Shown here one piece after another: positions 10,641 to 21,060 of a stretch of DNA of 64,000 bases. The stretch is from positions 10,229,001 through 10,293,000 of the forward strand of contig JALIGW010000016.1 of assembly GCA_023053685.1 (NCBI GenBank), read 5' to 3'. A program made the position numbers and the translations under genes. Source of the stretch: Diadophis punctatus similis. Lineage: Eukaryota; Chordata; Lepidosauria; Squamata; Dipsadidae. Numbering within the stretch: the stretch's first letter is position 1; every line of letters starts with the position of its first letter. The notes under the pieces were generated by a model that did not search any database, had not been told where the DNA came from, and saw only the letters and a program-made list of their open reading frames with translations.

Positions 10641-11227
10641 GGCTATGTGCATGAATTTGCTAAAATCCAGGAGACTAGCTTGAAATGAGAGTGTTTTATA
10701 AGTAATAGAGAATGTTTTAACTATATAGGTGGACAGAGATTATTTATATTCAGTCACATTCAAGACAGAAAGCACTATGCCAACGCCACATTTCACAAGA
10801 ATATCCATATAAATTGAGAATTTGAATGTGAAAAAAGGATGGTAGCTTAAACCGACATCATATTGTAAACTCACATTTGTAATGAAGTTTGGAATTTCAT
10901 CCCAAATCTGCTTTAAAATATAAGCAGAACATGCCTTTTATGTAATTTAGTAAAAAAGAATGGTGGATTAAATCACAAAGTTGCAAGGCAACATTTAGAC
11001 TTTGCTTTCCACCTCCCTGTTCGGTGTAGAGATACAAAGTAAAGTAAATCTAACAAATGTTTATCCAGTGTCAGATAAGAACTCATCATGGCTATTTGGT
11101 TCCAAAGCCAAACTGCATTTGCTTCATTTGCTACATTTTAATAATAAACCAGAATCTGCCTTACTGTAGTTTAACACCATTGTTCTTTGTATGACAGATA
11201 ATATATTTTGTTCTTTGTATTTGAACA
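10641..11227. other. No recognised feature
   Basis: No repeat or gene recognised. Confidence 0.45.
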
Positions 11228-11235
11228 GTATATAC

Positions 11236-11610
11236 CCGTGATGGCGAACCTATGGCACGGGTGCCACAAGTGGCACGCGGAGCCATATCGGTGAGCTCAG
11301 GTCCGGCACGCATGCGTGTGCCAGCCGGCTGATTTTCGGGCCTTCTGGGCCCACTGGGAGTCAGGAAACAGGCTGTTTCCAGCATCCAGAGGGGGTGGGG
11401 AAGGCTGTTTTCGCCTTCCCCAGGCTTCTAGAAAGGCTCTGGAGCCTGGGAAGAGCGAAAAACGGGCTTGCCATTGCGTGCCGGGAAAGGGGGGGTCACA
11501 CGCACATGCATAGGGGGGCACATGGAATTATGGGTGTGGGCACGCACATACGTGATCCCCCACACTCCCCCCCTTTTGGCACGTGAACCAAAAAAGTTTC
11601 ACCATCACTG
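11236..11610 (+). mobile_element. hAT-type MITE (375 bp), GTGATGGCGAACC family
   Basis: Left end CCGTGATGGCGAACCTATGG, right end TTTCACCATCACTG, imperfect inverted repeats. Perfect 8-bp palindromic duplication GTATATAC (11228-11235 and 11611-11618). GC-rich, with several open but meaningless frames. A second family member lies 1 kb downstream in inverted orientation. Confidence 0.9.
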
Positions 11611-11618
11611 GTATATAC

Positions 11619-12595
11619 CGTTTGAACTGTGTTATCATATGGCTCCCTCTTTTATTTCTTCTCAGGGTAATCATAGCCAGTTCCCTCTGTCTCTTCTTAC
11701 AAAATTAAATTTCCAGTTTGCCAGTCAAGCTTACTGCCCTTCTTCCAGTTTAAATGAATGCATCTTAAGTTATGGCGTAATAGACTATTACTGGTCTACA
11801 GTACAGGTACAGTCTGGAAAATGTAGAATATAATGGAAGTGTTGCATCCGTTCTTCGTAACTGTATTTCTGTTAATGCAGCTTAGAGTCACATGTCTTTT
11901 TAGATGAGCCTGAGTCAAATCCAACTTGAAATTCATTAAGCAGATATCCAGAGACATTCTTTTATCCACATTTGGATATTTTTTCCATGTAATTACAGAC
12001 ATTCTGCCGCTGTTGTTCTACTTAGCTTAGCAACTTGAAACATATTTTTTTAAAAAAACATAATTTAAAGTTTGGAAGGGGTCTGCAACCTCGTGACCAG
12101 TCTTCTTTCAGCTTTCAGATGACAGCAAGGGCAATCTGCTACTTTTATCTGCTTCCGTTTCTCTGTGTTGTCCTCTTCCATCACCTTTCCCACCTGCTTT
12201 CTCTTCCCATAACTTTCTACCATATGCTCCATGTCTGTCTCCTTGATTTCAATCTGCCTAGAAAGTGTTGCATTGGCCTTTTCATTAGAGATGCAGAAGT
12301 TTTGTGTAATTTCAAAAGAAAAAAAATCTTTAAAATATTAACAGGGGCCAGGTGAACCCATCAGATGATGCACTGGGGGGCTCTTGGCCAATATAGCAAT
12401 ATAGTAATGAACTTGACTTATTGTTTTTCTAATACCTTCATTGGCCAGGTGCCCAGAAAGATGCATCTGGATGGTTAAACTGCCTAGAGCTTATAGTTTG
12501 AGGAATGCTTGTGGTGTGTCACTGCAGCTATACTTTTGACTAGCTGGCCCACAAAATTGCACTTGATTTTTTTTTCCTGGAATCATTTTAAGATT
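11619..12595. other. No recognised feature
   Basis: The 106-codon frame at 12035-12355 shows no recognised domain. Intervening spacer between two inverted MITEs. Confidence 0.45.
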
Positions 12596-12603
12596 TTCTT
12601 GAC

Positions 12604-13166
12604 CAGTGATGGCGAACCTTTTTGATTCACATGCCAAAAGGGGGGAGGAATGCGGGGGGGTTGCGTGTGTGTGTGCCCACACCTATAATTCCATGCGGGG
12701 GGCCTGCGCATGCATGCATGCATGACCCCCTGTTCCTGGCACGCGATGGCACACCCATTTTTCACTCTCCCCAGGCTTCAGAGCCTTTCTAGGAGCCAGG
12801 GGAGGGCAAAAATGGCCTTCCCCACCCCTTGGAGGCCCTACGGAGGCCAGAAATGGCCCGTTTCCCAACTTCTGGAAATTGGCAAACGGGCCATTTCTGG
12901 CCTCTGGAGGGCCTCCGGGGGGGGAGGCCATTTTCGCCCTTCCCAGGCTCCTAGAAAGGCTCTGAAACTTGAGGAGAGCAAAAAACAGGCCTTCCCCACC
13001 CCCTCTGGAGGCTGGAAACAGCCTGTTTCCCAACTCCCAGTGGGCCCAGAAGGCCCAAAAATCAGCTGGCCAGTGCGTGCATGTGCACCGGCCCTGACCT
13101 CACGTGCCCACCGATATGGCTCCAAGTGCCACTTGTGGCATGCATGCCATAGGTTTGCCATCACTG
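12604..13166 (-). mobile_element. hAT-type MITE (563 bp), inverted relative of 11236-11610
   Basis: Ends CAGTGATGGCGAACC and GGTTTGCCATCACTG. Flanks TTCTTGAC (12596-12603) and TTCTAGAC (13167-13174) match at 7 of 8. Longer than its neighbour: an internal segment is repeated around AAATGGCCCGTTTCCCAACT / GGCAAACGGGCCATTTCTGG (12850-12900), which also forms a hairpin. Confidence 0.85.
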
Positions 13167-13221
13167 TTCTAGACCCTGACAACATTGATCAATGCTCTCC
13201 CATCTCAAGCCTGCTTAGTAG

Positions 13222-13925
13222 TGAGTAGAGTAGAGTAGAGTAGAGTAGAGTAGAGTAGAGTAGAGTAGAGTAGAGTAGAGTAGAGTAGAGTAGAGTAGAG
13301 TAGAGTAGAGTAGAGTGGAATAGTAGAGTAGAGTAGAAGGGACCTTGTAGTCCAGCCCCCTGCTCAAAAGAGCCAAGGTGGTGCAGCAGTTAGAGTGTAG
13401 TACTGCAGGCTACTTTAACTGACTGTGATCAGCAGTTCAGCTGTTCAAATCTCACTGGCTCAGGGTTGACTCAGCCTTCCATCCTTCCAAGGTAGGTAAA
13501 ATGAGGACCCAGATTGTTGGGGGCAATATAAATATACCTTGCTTAATGGTGTAAACCGCTTAGAGAGTGTTTGCACTATGAGACGGTATATAAATCTCAC
13601 TAATAAATAAATAAATAAACCTATACCATTTTAGATAAGTGACTGTCTAGTCTCTTCTTAAAAACCTCCAGTGATGGAGCGGCCACAATTTCTGGAGGCA
13701 GGCTGTTCCACTGGTTAATTGTCCTCAATGTTAGAAATTTTCTCCTTAATTCCAGGTTGCTTCTCTCTTTGGTTAGTTTCCAACCATTGTTTCTTGTCCT
13801 GCCCTATGGTGCTTTGGAGAATAATTTGACCCCCCCCTCTTCTTTGTGGCAGCCCCTCAAATACTGGAATACTGCTATCATGTCACCCCTAATTCTTCTT
13901 TTCTTTAGACTAGCCAAACCTTAAA
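13222..13925 (-). mobile_element. CR1-like LINE 3' end with (GAGTA)n tail, split by a SINE
   Basis: The (GAGTA)n tail (13222-13340) leads into GAAGGGACCTTGTAGTCC, interrupted at 13369-13619 by a Sauria SINE, then resumes CTATACCATTTTAGA through GTGCTTTGGAGAATA to about 13925. The tail differs from other CR1 copies here (AATAG, AAT/AAC, ATT/GTT). Confidence 0.85.
13369..13619 (+). mobile_element. Sauria-type SINE, (AAAT)n-tailed subtype, inside CR1
   Basis: Head AGAGCCAAGGTGGTGCAGCAG; B-box-like GTTCAAATCTC; AGGACCCAGATTGTTGGGGG; ends GGTATATAAATCTCAC then (TAAA)n. Same subtype as 37689 and 63579. No clear target duplication was found; a few CR1 bases seem to be missing at the site. Confidence 0.9.
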
Positions 13926-14760
13926 GTGTCATCGCTTAAGCTTAAAAACAGGTTTTATTACAATTTTGTGTGTCTTATGAGTCAATCATATTCCTTACCA
14001 CCTGTTTAGTTGCTATGGATGTTGAACCAGATAAGTTTTAGGTCTGACCCAGCACTGCTCACTTGCATCTTTATGAATAAACATGTGCATGGTTATTCTG
14101 TAATTATTCATTGTTTTTTAATTATTTGTACACACCATCATGCACACAGCATTTTGTCTTTCAAAAAGATAAAGCCAAGCAGGAGATGGCATTTCAACTG
14201 AAAACATTGTATGTTTGGTCCAGGACTATCTGGTGAACTTAGTGCAGATTAGACATTTGAATCAGAAAATCTCTGGTGAGAAAAATGGAGTTCCTTTTAA
14301 TTACCTACTGAGTGCTAACTAGGCATCTATTAAGTACTTATTGTATCCACAATGCGGAACTAATATGCAGAGATGTATAGTTATCATTCTACTTGTTTAC
14401 AGAACTGTCCCTCTCTCATTGTTTCTGATCTTTCAGAGAAACCGTGTTCTGGGTTTATCTAATGGACAGTTTACAAACTGTCCATTAAACAGAATTATGT
14501 TGTTGGACCTAAGAGTCATGCCTTTTCTGTGGCAGCACTAGCCCTACAGCACTGCATCTTTCCCAAAAAATATGAATGGCCCCAATTCTGTTGGCCTTTT
14601 GCAAGGCACTGAAGATTTGGTTATTTGGGTTAGGAGGTTAAGTGAGTGTGGTTATTGATGTGGTCTGCATGTTTGGGGGTTTATTGTTCTAACCTTGGGC
14701 CTTGTAGGTCACTGGTTGTAGTTATTTTTCTAATACTTGTAGGCCATTCACAGTCACTAT
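13926..14760. other. No recognised feature
   Basis: Contains one short inverted repeat, GGACAGTTTACAAACTGTCC at 14463-14482. Otherwise nothing recognised. Confidence 0.45.
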
Positions 14761-14866
14761 GGAAGGAAGGAAGGAAGGAAGGAAGGAAGGAAGGAAGGAA
14801 GGAAGGAAGGAAGGAAGGAAGGAAGGAGGGAGGGAGGGAGGGAGGGAGGGAGGGAGGGAGGGAGGA
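14761..14866. repeat. (GGAA)n then (GGGA)n microsatellite
   Basis: About 16 GGAA units followed by about 10 GGGA units, a two-phase purine tract. Confidence 0.95.
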
Positions 14867-15010
14867 AGGAGTCTAAACATTGCAATGTAGTTCTTTAATA
14901 AAAATACACATTTTAGGAAAGACAAACACAGGTAATTGATAAAGAAGAAAGTGCATACACAAAATTCCATTGTATAAATTTGTACTACATTGTTTCCTGA
15001 TTTTAGAATG

Positions 15011-15472
15011 TAATAGAATAGAATAGAATAGAATAGAATAGAATAGAATAGAATAGAATAGAATAGAATAGAATAGAATAACAGAGTTGGAAGGGACCTT
15101 GGAGGAGGTCTTCTAGTCCAACCCCCTGCTTAGGCAGGAAACTGTACACCACTTCAGACAAATGGTTATCCAACATCTTAAAAACTTCCACTGTTGGAGC
15201 ACTCACAACTTCTGGAGACAAGCTGTTCCACTGATTAATTGTTCTAACTGTCAGGAAATTCTCCTTAGTTCTAAGTTGCTTCTCTCCTTGATTAGTTTCC
15301 ACCTATTGCTTCTTGTTCTACCCTCAGGTGCTTTGGAGAATAGCTTGACTCCCTCTTCTTTGTGGCAGCCCCTGAGATATTGGAACACTGCTATCATGTC
15401 TCCCCTAGTCCTTCTTTTCATTAAACTAGACATACCCGGTTCCTGCAACCGTTCTTCATATGTTTTAGCCTA
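15011..15472 (-). mobile_element. CR1-like LINE 3' end with (AATAG)n tail
   Basis: (AATAG)n at 15011-15080 directly precedes ACAGAGTTGGAAGGGACC, then the CR1 3' UTR and end of coding sequence to ATACCCGGTTCCTGCAACCG. The same pentamer terminates a different LINE at 28756 and 35915. Confidence 0.9.
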
Positions 15473-16421
15473 TTTTAAAACAAGACATGGAAAATTCAGT
15501 GGAATAAATCTCTCCTTGAACAAAGAGAAAACTTGTGTAGGCTTAAAGCAGCTGATTCATCTCTCCCTGTAGTCTCATTCTAAGTTGGAACTTCCTAGGT
15601 GTTAATTTATGTCTGTGATTCTGAGACTTTTAGTCTGAGCCCCAGCAGAAACGATATCTGCCAGGATTGGGAATACTGGTTTAAACTTTCACCATTTTCA
15701 TGATAGGGATTGATTTATGTTTTTAATAACGTCCCAATATTGTCATGCTATTACATTAAAAAAGAAGGGGAGGGAAACAGGATGAAGACGATAGCAAAAA
15801 CCTTTGATCTTGGTTTGCTTTTCTCTTGAGATTCAAGGCAAAGGCATTCAGAAGTTTCTTTGAGTGTCTTTTCTAGATTTTTTGTTTGTTATTTCTTCAG
15901 TAAACAGACTCTGTGGCTTCTCAAGGTGATAAAGCTTCAAGGGAAAATATATATATATATTTGCAATGGTCCGGAAGAAGTGAAATCTGTAACCCAAAGG
16001 CTGCAAACCAAATGGATGGCCTTTCTCTAACAGTGTTCAGGCTCTGCTGTTCAGTAGTATTATTACTCAGAAGGGAAATGTTAAATCTAATTTTATTCAT
16101 ACTTCATGTGGGCTTGTTTAATTCTGTTTGGCTCAAGGGATGTATATTCTCATTCATATATTATATATCATACATCTTATCGTATGTTCTAAGAACAGCT
16201 TCATTCCCCTTGGGGGCCAACCAAGGAGTGAAATATTAACTTGTAGCTGGGTAGGCATGAGTGTATTATAACTGTAGACCTTGGTTGACACTCAAAGGTT
16301 CATAACAATAGTTATCACATACTTGTTCAACAGAAATAATGCTGGGTACATTATTTCTCTGCATTATTTGATCCGAACACTGTATCAGCCAATCGACTAC
16401 CCCTTCTCATCAGAAAGAAAG
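15473..16421. other. No recognised feature
   Basis: No domain in the open frame at 15913-16239; a short (AT)n at about 15948-15960. Confidence 0.45.
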
Positions 16422-16429
16422 GTATTAAC

Positions 16430-16574
16430 CAGCGGTGGGTTCTAAATTAGATTGCCACTGGTTTGCGCATGACACTTCTGTGCATGCGCAGAGCATCCCA
16501 AGCGGGTGGGCGGAGCCTCCCACCACCGCTACCGGTTCTAAGAACCAGTCCGAACCGGGAGCAACACACCGCTG
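16430..16574 (-). mobile_element. hAT-type MITE (145 bp)
   Basis: Starts CAGCGGTGGGTTCTAAATTA, ends GGGAGCAACACACCGCTG. Flanks GTATTAAC (16422-16429) and GTATCAAC (16575-16582) match at 7 of 8. Inverted relative of 7506-7670. Confidence 0.8.
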
Positions 16575-16582
16575 GTATCAAC

Positions 16583-16785
16583 AGTATAAAGATATCCTCC
16601 AGGGCCCCATCGGACCCTGTGCTTTCCAACATATTTCTGAATAGTGTAGAAGATAAAATGGAAGGGATAGTAGTCAGATTTGCAGATAACATTAAACTAA
16701 TGCAATAAGCTAATACTTTAAAGACAAGAACAAACACAGTTCAAAATTATCTTGACAAGCTTGCATACTGGGGGAAAGGATAAGT
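16583..16785 (+). mobile_element. CR1 reverse-transcriptase fragment
   Basis: One frame reads SSRAPSDPVLSNIFLN and VVRFADNIKLMQ, matching CR1 motifs B and C with the second catalytic Asp changed to Asn and the usual GS before VL altered. It lies head-on against the minus-strand CR1 that follows. Confidence 0.65.
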
Positions 16786-18010
16786 TCATAGAGTCACAGA
16801 ATTGGAAGCAACCTTAGAGGTCTTCTAGCCTAATTCTCTGCCCAGAGCAGGATCTTCATACCCCAGAGAAATGGCTGTCCAACCTATTATTGAAAGTGAT
16901 GAAGCACCAAAGAATTCTGCAGGCAGGTTGTTCCACTGGTTGATAGCTCTCACTATCCAGTAATCCACTATTCCTTATTTGAAATTAGGATGTCTCTCTG
17001 TTAAGCTTCTACCTGTTTTTTCTTGCCTTACCCTTAATGCTATGGAGAACATAGGCACATCCTGTATCCTGAGGAATGGGACAACTTGCAATAGCCAACT
17101 CGCTGTGGCCATTTTGCCACATCCAACTTGGCATTGCCATATCACTGTGGGACAACTTGCCCACGGGACAATTCCCTGCAGGATAACTCAATATGATAAA
17201 CGTTATCCTCCACTGTTTCCTCGACATATTTCCATTGACAAAAATGGAAACGTAGATGAAACAGCAGCAGATAACATTTATTTTGTTGAATTATCCCGTG
17301 TAGATTTTCCCATGGCAAGTTGTCCACAGGGAGTTGGCCGCAGCTGTTTCCCCAGCTGTCCCAGAGTGAATTGGCTGCAGCAAGATGGCTGTGCCAGGTT
17401 GGCTGTGGCGAGATGGCCATGGTGAGTTAGCCACAATGATGTGGCAAGTTGGCTGTGGTGAGTTGTCCTAGACCCCTGCCCTGTGATGCCTCTACATTTA
17501 TTGGAAGATTGCTATCATGTCTCCCTTTTGCCATCTCTTCTTTAGGATGAACATACCAACCCCCTTGCCATACTTGTCCCTCTTCTCTGCATTCTTTCCA
17601 GTTCTTCACTAGCCTTTTTGTATTGTAGTGACCAGAACTGAACACAATATTCCAGGTATAGAATATATCTCTATTGATTCAGCCAAAACCTGCAATGGTT
17701 CTTTTGACAGCTGTGGCAGGATATCCAGATCCTATTATCAATCCTTCCAACTTTGTGTCATCTGCAGATTTTATAAGCATCCCTTCTACTCTTTCATCAA
17801 AATAATTTATGAAGTTGTTGCAGAGTATTGACCCAAGACAGAACCTTGAGGGACTCTACTGCATATCTCACTTTAGGTGGACATGGATCCATTAAGGATC
17901 AAGTGTGAGTTATGGTTCTTCTGCCAACTGCAAATCCATCTTGCAATGGGACCATCCATCATACATTGTTCTAAGTTCAATTAATGAAATTGACTTATAG
18001 ATATAGATAG
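16786..18010 (-). mobile_element. Diverged CR1 LINE split by a foldback element
   Basis: Reverse-complement CR1 from the 3' end (CACAGAATTGGAAGCAACC) to the RT domain. After the insertion at 17078-17469 it continues with GATTGCTATCATGTCTCCC and then RT coding sequence in which the FADD-type motif (read on the minus strand as SADDTKL) and GSVLG can be seen at about 17750-17860. Many indels indicate an old copy. Confidence 0.8.
17078..17469. mobile_element. 392-bp foldback (long inverted repeat) element inside CR1
   Basis: The left end GGGACAACTTGC and the right end GTGAGTTGTCC are inverted copies, and similarity extends inward over both halves to a centre near TTTCCATTGACAAAAATGGAAA (17229-17250). 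Each arm contains reiterated short motifs of the type ACTTGCCAC / CCAACTTGG / GGCCATTTTGCC. There is no coding potential. The CR1 sequence is collinear on either side, which shows it is an insertion. No target duplication could be fixed. Confidence 0.7.
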
Positions 18011-18189
18011 AGAACTTGGGATAACTGGTTTGATGGCATTTCATACAAGAAAAATCTAGGAATCCAAATACCATCAGCTGAATATGAGTTAGCAACATGA
18101 TAAGAAGGGAAACAAAATTTTGGCCCTATCAACAGAAGATTGTATTCAAATCACAGAATAAATTGTATTATTTGCTAATTAGGTTACTT

Positions 18190-18340
18190 TGAAATTACTG
18201 TGTCCAATTTTGAACACTGAGCTTTAAAAGAGATAAGGAGAAGCTGGAGTTGATTAGAGGAGAACTATCAAGATGATCAAGGATCAGGAAACCCAGTTTT
18301 ATGGACAATGGTTAAAAGAGTTAGGAATATTCAGTAATTT
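18190..18340 (+). mobile_element. Old CR1 fragment
   Basis: TGTCCAATTTTGAACACTGA then AAGGAGAAGCTGGAG and ATCAAGATGATCAAGG follow the CR1 coding-end pattern (compare 39030-39110). Heavily diverged. Confidence 0.5.
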
Positions 18341-18676
18341 AATTCAATCTGTTCAGTTTAAGCATTAGCTGTCCAAAAACCATACAACAAAACCATATAG
18401 AATAAAAATGCTATACAATAATTATAAAGGAATACACAACAAGACGAGTATAAAAATGTAATTTATTCTCTTGATATAATTATTGTGCCAGGTTTTTTTC
18501 CCTTTATCATTTTTATGTTGTTTCTGATTTCCATTGGAGTTTTAATTGTATGGCTTACTATGAATGTTGTACTTCATATATCCCATAAGCCAAAAGTAGC
18601 TTGATTGGGGATGGGAGTGTTGGAGGGAGGAAGGGAGGCGGGAGGGGAGGGAAGGGAGAAAGGACAGTCCATTGTA

Positions 18677-18765
18677 TAATATCAGAATATCAGAATAGTT
18701 GGAAGGGACCTTGTAGGTCTTCTAGTTCAACATCCTGCTCAAACAGGAAACCCTATACCATTTTG
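18677..18765 (-). mobile_element. CR1-like LINE 3' end fragment
   Basis: ATCAGAATAGTTGGAAGGGA through CTTCTAGTTCAACATCCTGC to TATACCATTTTGAA. Confidence 0.75.
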
Positions 18766-19003
18766 AAGACCTGTTCTCTGTTGAATGTGAGAGCAAAACA
18801 AAAACAAGAAGAGTGACATCAAAGGAAAGGAGATTCAAGCTTTATATTAGGAGATACATAAAATATTTATCAAAATACACAAATCAATCCTGTTGATTAA
18901 TTAGTACCATAAAGTAGTCTGCTTAGAACACTGAAGGTTTTCAGATTTGGGCTGAATGGGTCTCTCTCTACAGTAGTTTACTGACTAGTGACATGGACTA
19001 AAT

Positions 19004-19846
19004 CAGGGGTCACCAACCTTTCGGATCTCAGGGACCACTAAATTCATAATTTTAAATCCTGCGGATTTAATCCTAGGATTTAAAATTCATAATTTTAAAT
19101 CCTAGCTCTGCCCACCCAGCCGGTCATTAGGCAGATCACTAATATGATCTGCCTAATGACCGGCTGGGTGGGCAGAGCTAGGTGGTCATGTGACTGGGTG
19201 GGAATGGCCAACTCAATGTCACTCATGTCGAGGGGCATCTCACCAGCCTCTATTCACCCCTCTCCTCCCAGCCACTCCTCACCTGACTGCCTGGGCTCCT
19301 TAGGGCCCCTACAGGAAGCAGTTGTTGGAGCTAAGCAGCTATCACGAGAAAGAGTTGGCAAAACAGCTGACTCAGTTCAAATTGGATCTGATTGAGAAGG
19401 AAGCTCAGCAGAAGCACCTCACTGAGGACAATTAGCATAGGCTTTCCAAGCAGAGGGAAGACCTGTGGGAGTGTAAAGCCAGGTACCAGCACCTGGAGGC
19501 TCAGCGGGCTGAGATGGTCAGCCAGTTCCAGGCCATGATGCAGTCCCACTGGAAGAAGGCCCCCCCGGTTCTTCACCACCAGCCTTCACCCAAAGCCCCG
19601 CATCAGGAGGTTGAAGCAGACCCCAAGTCGGAATTTCTGCCCCCCTCCGACCCACATAAAAAGACCACAAAGGGGGAGACTCTCTGCAGCAAATCTAATG
19701 TTCATTGCATGTATCCGGTCCAGGGGGCGTAGTTTGAGGACCCCTGATTTAGTGCAATATAAAAAATGCAAATAATTTTTTTGCAGGCCACAAAAAATTT
19801 TTCACAGACCACCAGTGGTCCACGGACCACCGGTTGATGACCGCTG
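19004..19846 (+). mobile_element. hAT-type element (843 bp) carrying a host-like coding fragment
   Basis: Left end CAGGGGTCACCAACCTTTCGG; right end CGGTTGATGACCGCTG, imperfect inverted repeats. Perfect 8-bp duplication GACTAAAT at 18996-19003 and 19847-19854. The left part holds an inverted repeat with ~38-bp arms (about 19098-19181). A second hAT-like terminus, GTTTGAGGACCCCTG, sits at 19731-19745, so the unit may be composite. Between them is a decayed centrobin-like coding segment. There is no transposase. Confidence 0.8.
19310..19690 (+). pseudogene. CNTROB: Centrobin-like coiled-coil fragment captured in a hAT-type element
   Basis: One frame runs from 19310 to a TAG at 19730-19732, broken once by a TAG at 19433-19435. 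It encodes a charged, glutamine-rich coiled coil: RKQLLELSSYHEKELAKQL, then RLSKQREDLWECKARYQHL, then EAQRAEMVSQFQAMMQSHW. From memory, this order matches vertebrate centrobin (a daughter-centriole protein), in which an HRKQL..LS..H..ELA.QL segment is followed by an LE.QR.E....QAM.Q.HW segment; I could not run a search. The 5' edge is CCCCTACAG preceded by pyrimidine-rich DNA, like a 3' splice site. The segment after the HW motif, rich in Pro, is less certain. It is not functional here: it lacks a start and is interrupted. Confidence 0.65.
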
Positions 19847-19854
19847 GACTAAAT

Positions 19855-20384
19855 GACCAACTTTTTCCCAAGCTCTAAGATTTTTCCAAGCTATGTAAAC
19901 TACAAATCTATGATTGATTGATTGTGATTTATTTATTCCTATGATCTCATCACCATGCCAAAGCAATTTATGGCAATTATAAAACAGGCTAAAAAAAGCC
20001 CATAAAGGGAACATTAGAGAAAATTAATGGCCTAAGTCAATATATAAAGATTTTTGTTAAAAGAAGTTGTTGTAATACTTGATGCAAATTTAGGGTAGTC
20101 ATTGAGCCTTTTATGCCTGATTATTAGACTGAAATCCACTGAAAGCAATGAGGTTCAGCAGCTTCCATAGTTTCTATTGATTTCTTGTGAACGCTTTAAA
20201 GAAGTAAGTGAGATTGTTTCCAATGTATACATTTTCTAGATAAAGGAAGATTTTGATAATCATCCTATAATACTCAAAGAGAGCATATAAAGGAAAGTGT
20301 TCCCTAGACCACAGGGAGGAGGAGAGGGGAGGGAATGGACTATAGCTACAGCTCTGGAATATGGGACTGACTTTCCCAACACTA
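19855..20384. other. No recognised feature
   Basis: AT-rich; nothing recognised before the SINE. Confidence 0.4.
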
Positions 20385-20600
20385 TTTATTTATTATTTAT
20401 TTTGTGAGATTTATATACTGCCTCACAGTGCAAGCACTCTCTAAGCGGTTTACACCAGTAAGCAATGTATATTTTACATTGCCCCCAACAATCTGGGTCC
20501 TCAATTTACCTACCTCGGAAGGATGGAAGGCTGAGTCAACCTTGAGCCGGTGAGATTTGAACCGCTGACCTGCAGATCAACACTATCAGTAAGCCACTGT
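20385..20600 (-). mobile_element. Sauria-type SINE, (AAAT)n-tailed subtype
   Basis: (TTTA)n then GTGAGATTTATATACTGCC, CCCCCAACAATCTGGGTCC and a B-box complement GAGATTTGAACCGC. The tRNA head is truncated. Confidence 0.85.
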
Positions 20601-20721
20601 CAAATAAGCTTCAATTATTTTGTAATAATTACACTAACTTTAATAATTTTGTTACAATTATAAACAACCTTTAAATATTTTGTTATGATTAAATAAGCAT
20701 TTATAATTTTGTTATATTATT

Positions 20722-20815
20722 TTTTTAAATAGTTTTTATTAAATTATTTACATTAAAAAAAACATACAAAAGAAAAAATATATGACAATAACAAATACAT
20801 TACAAACATGTGCAT
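20722..20815 (-). mobile_element. Probable L1 3' end
   Basis: TTTTTTTAAATAGTTTTTATTAAA-type sequence followed by ACATACAAAAGAAAAAATATA resembles the L1 3' UTR end at 63430. Low complexity limits certainty. Confidence 0.4.
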
Positions 20816-20884
20816 TTCATATTAATAAAATGGAAGTTCTCTGATCATTATTTTACAAATGTATTCATCTTTTTAAAAAAATTC

Positions 20885-20968
20885 ATATTAGTGGTCTGTG
20901 GGACTTAAAATTATGAATTAGGGTCCATGGGATTTAAAATTATGACCTTGGTGGTCCCTGAGGTCCCT
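20885..20968 (-). mobile_element. Fragment of the 19004-type hAT element
   Basis: AGTGGTCTGTGGGACTTAAA and GGTGGTCCCTGAGGTCCCTG are inverted copies of the left end of the element at 19004, with the ATTTAAAATTATGA segment duplicated. Confidence 0.6.
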
Positions 20969-20998
20969 GCCCTATATAACTGATCATACTTATGAGAG

Positions 20999-21060
20999 AG
21001 GGGGGAGGAGAGGGAGGGAGGGAGGGAGGGAGGGGGGAGAGAGAGAGAGAGAGAGAGAGA
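20999..21060. repeat. (GGGA)n(GA)n purine tract
   Basis: GGGA units followed by about ten GA units. Confidence 0.9.

Noticed and set aside
12035..12355. 106-codon hydrophobic frame
   Set aside because: No domain recognised; pyrimidine-rich DNA gives Leu/Phe/Ser-rich translations by chance.
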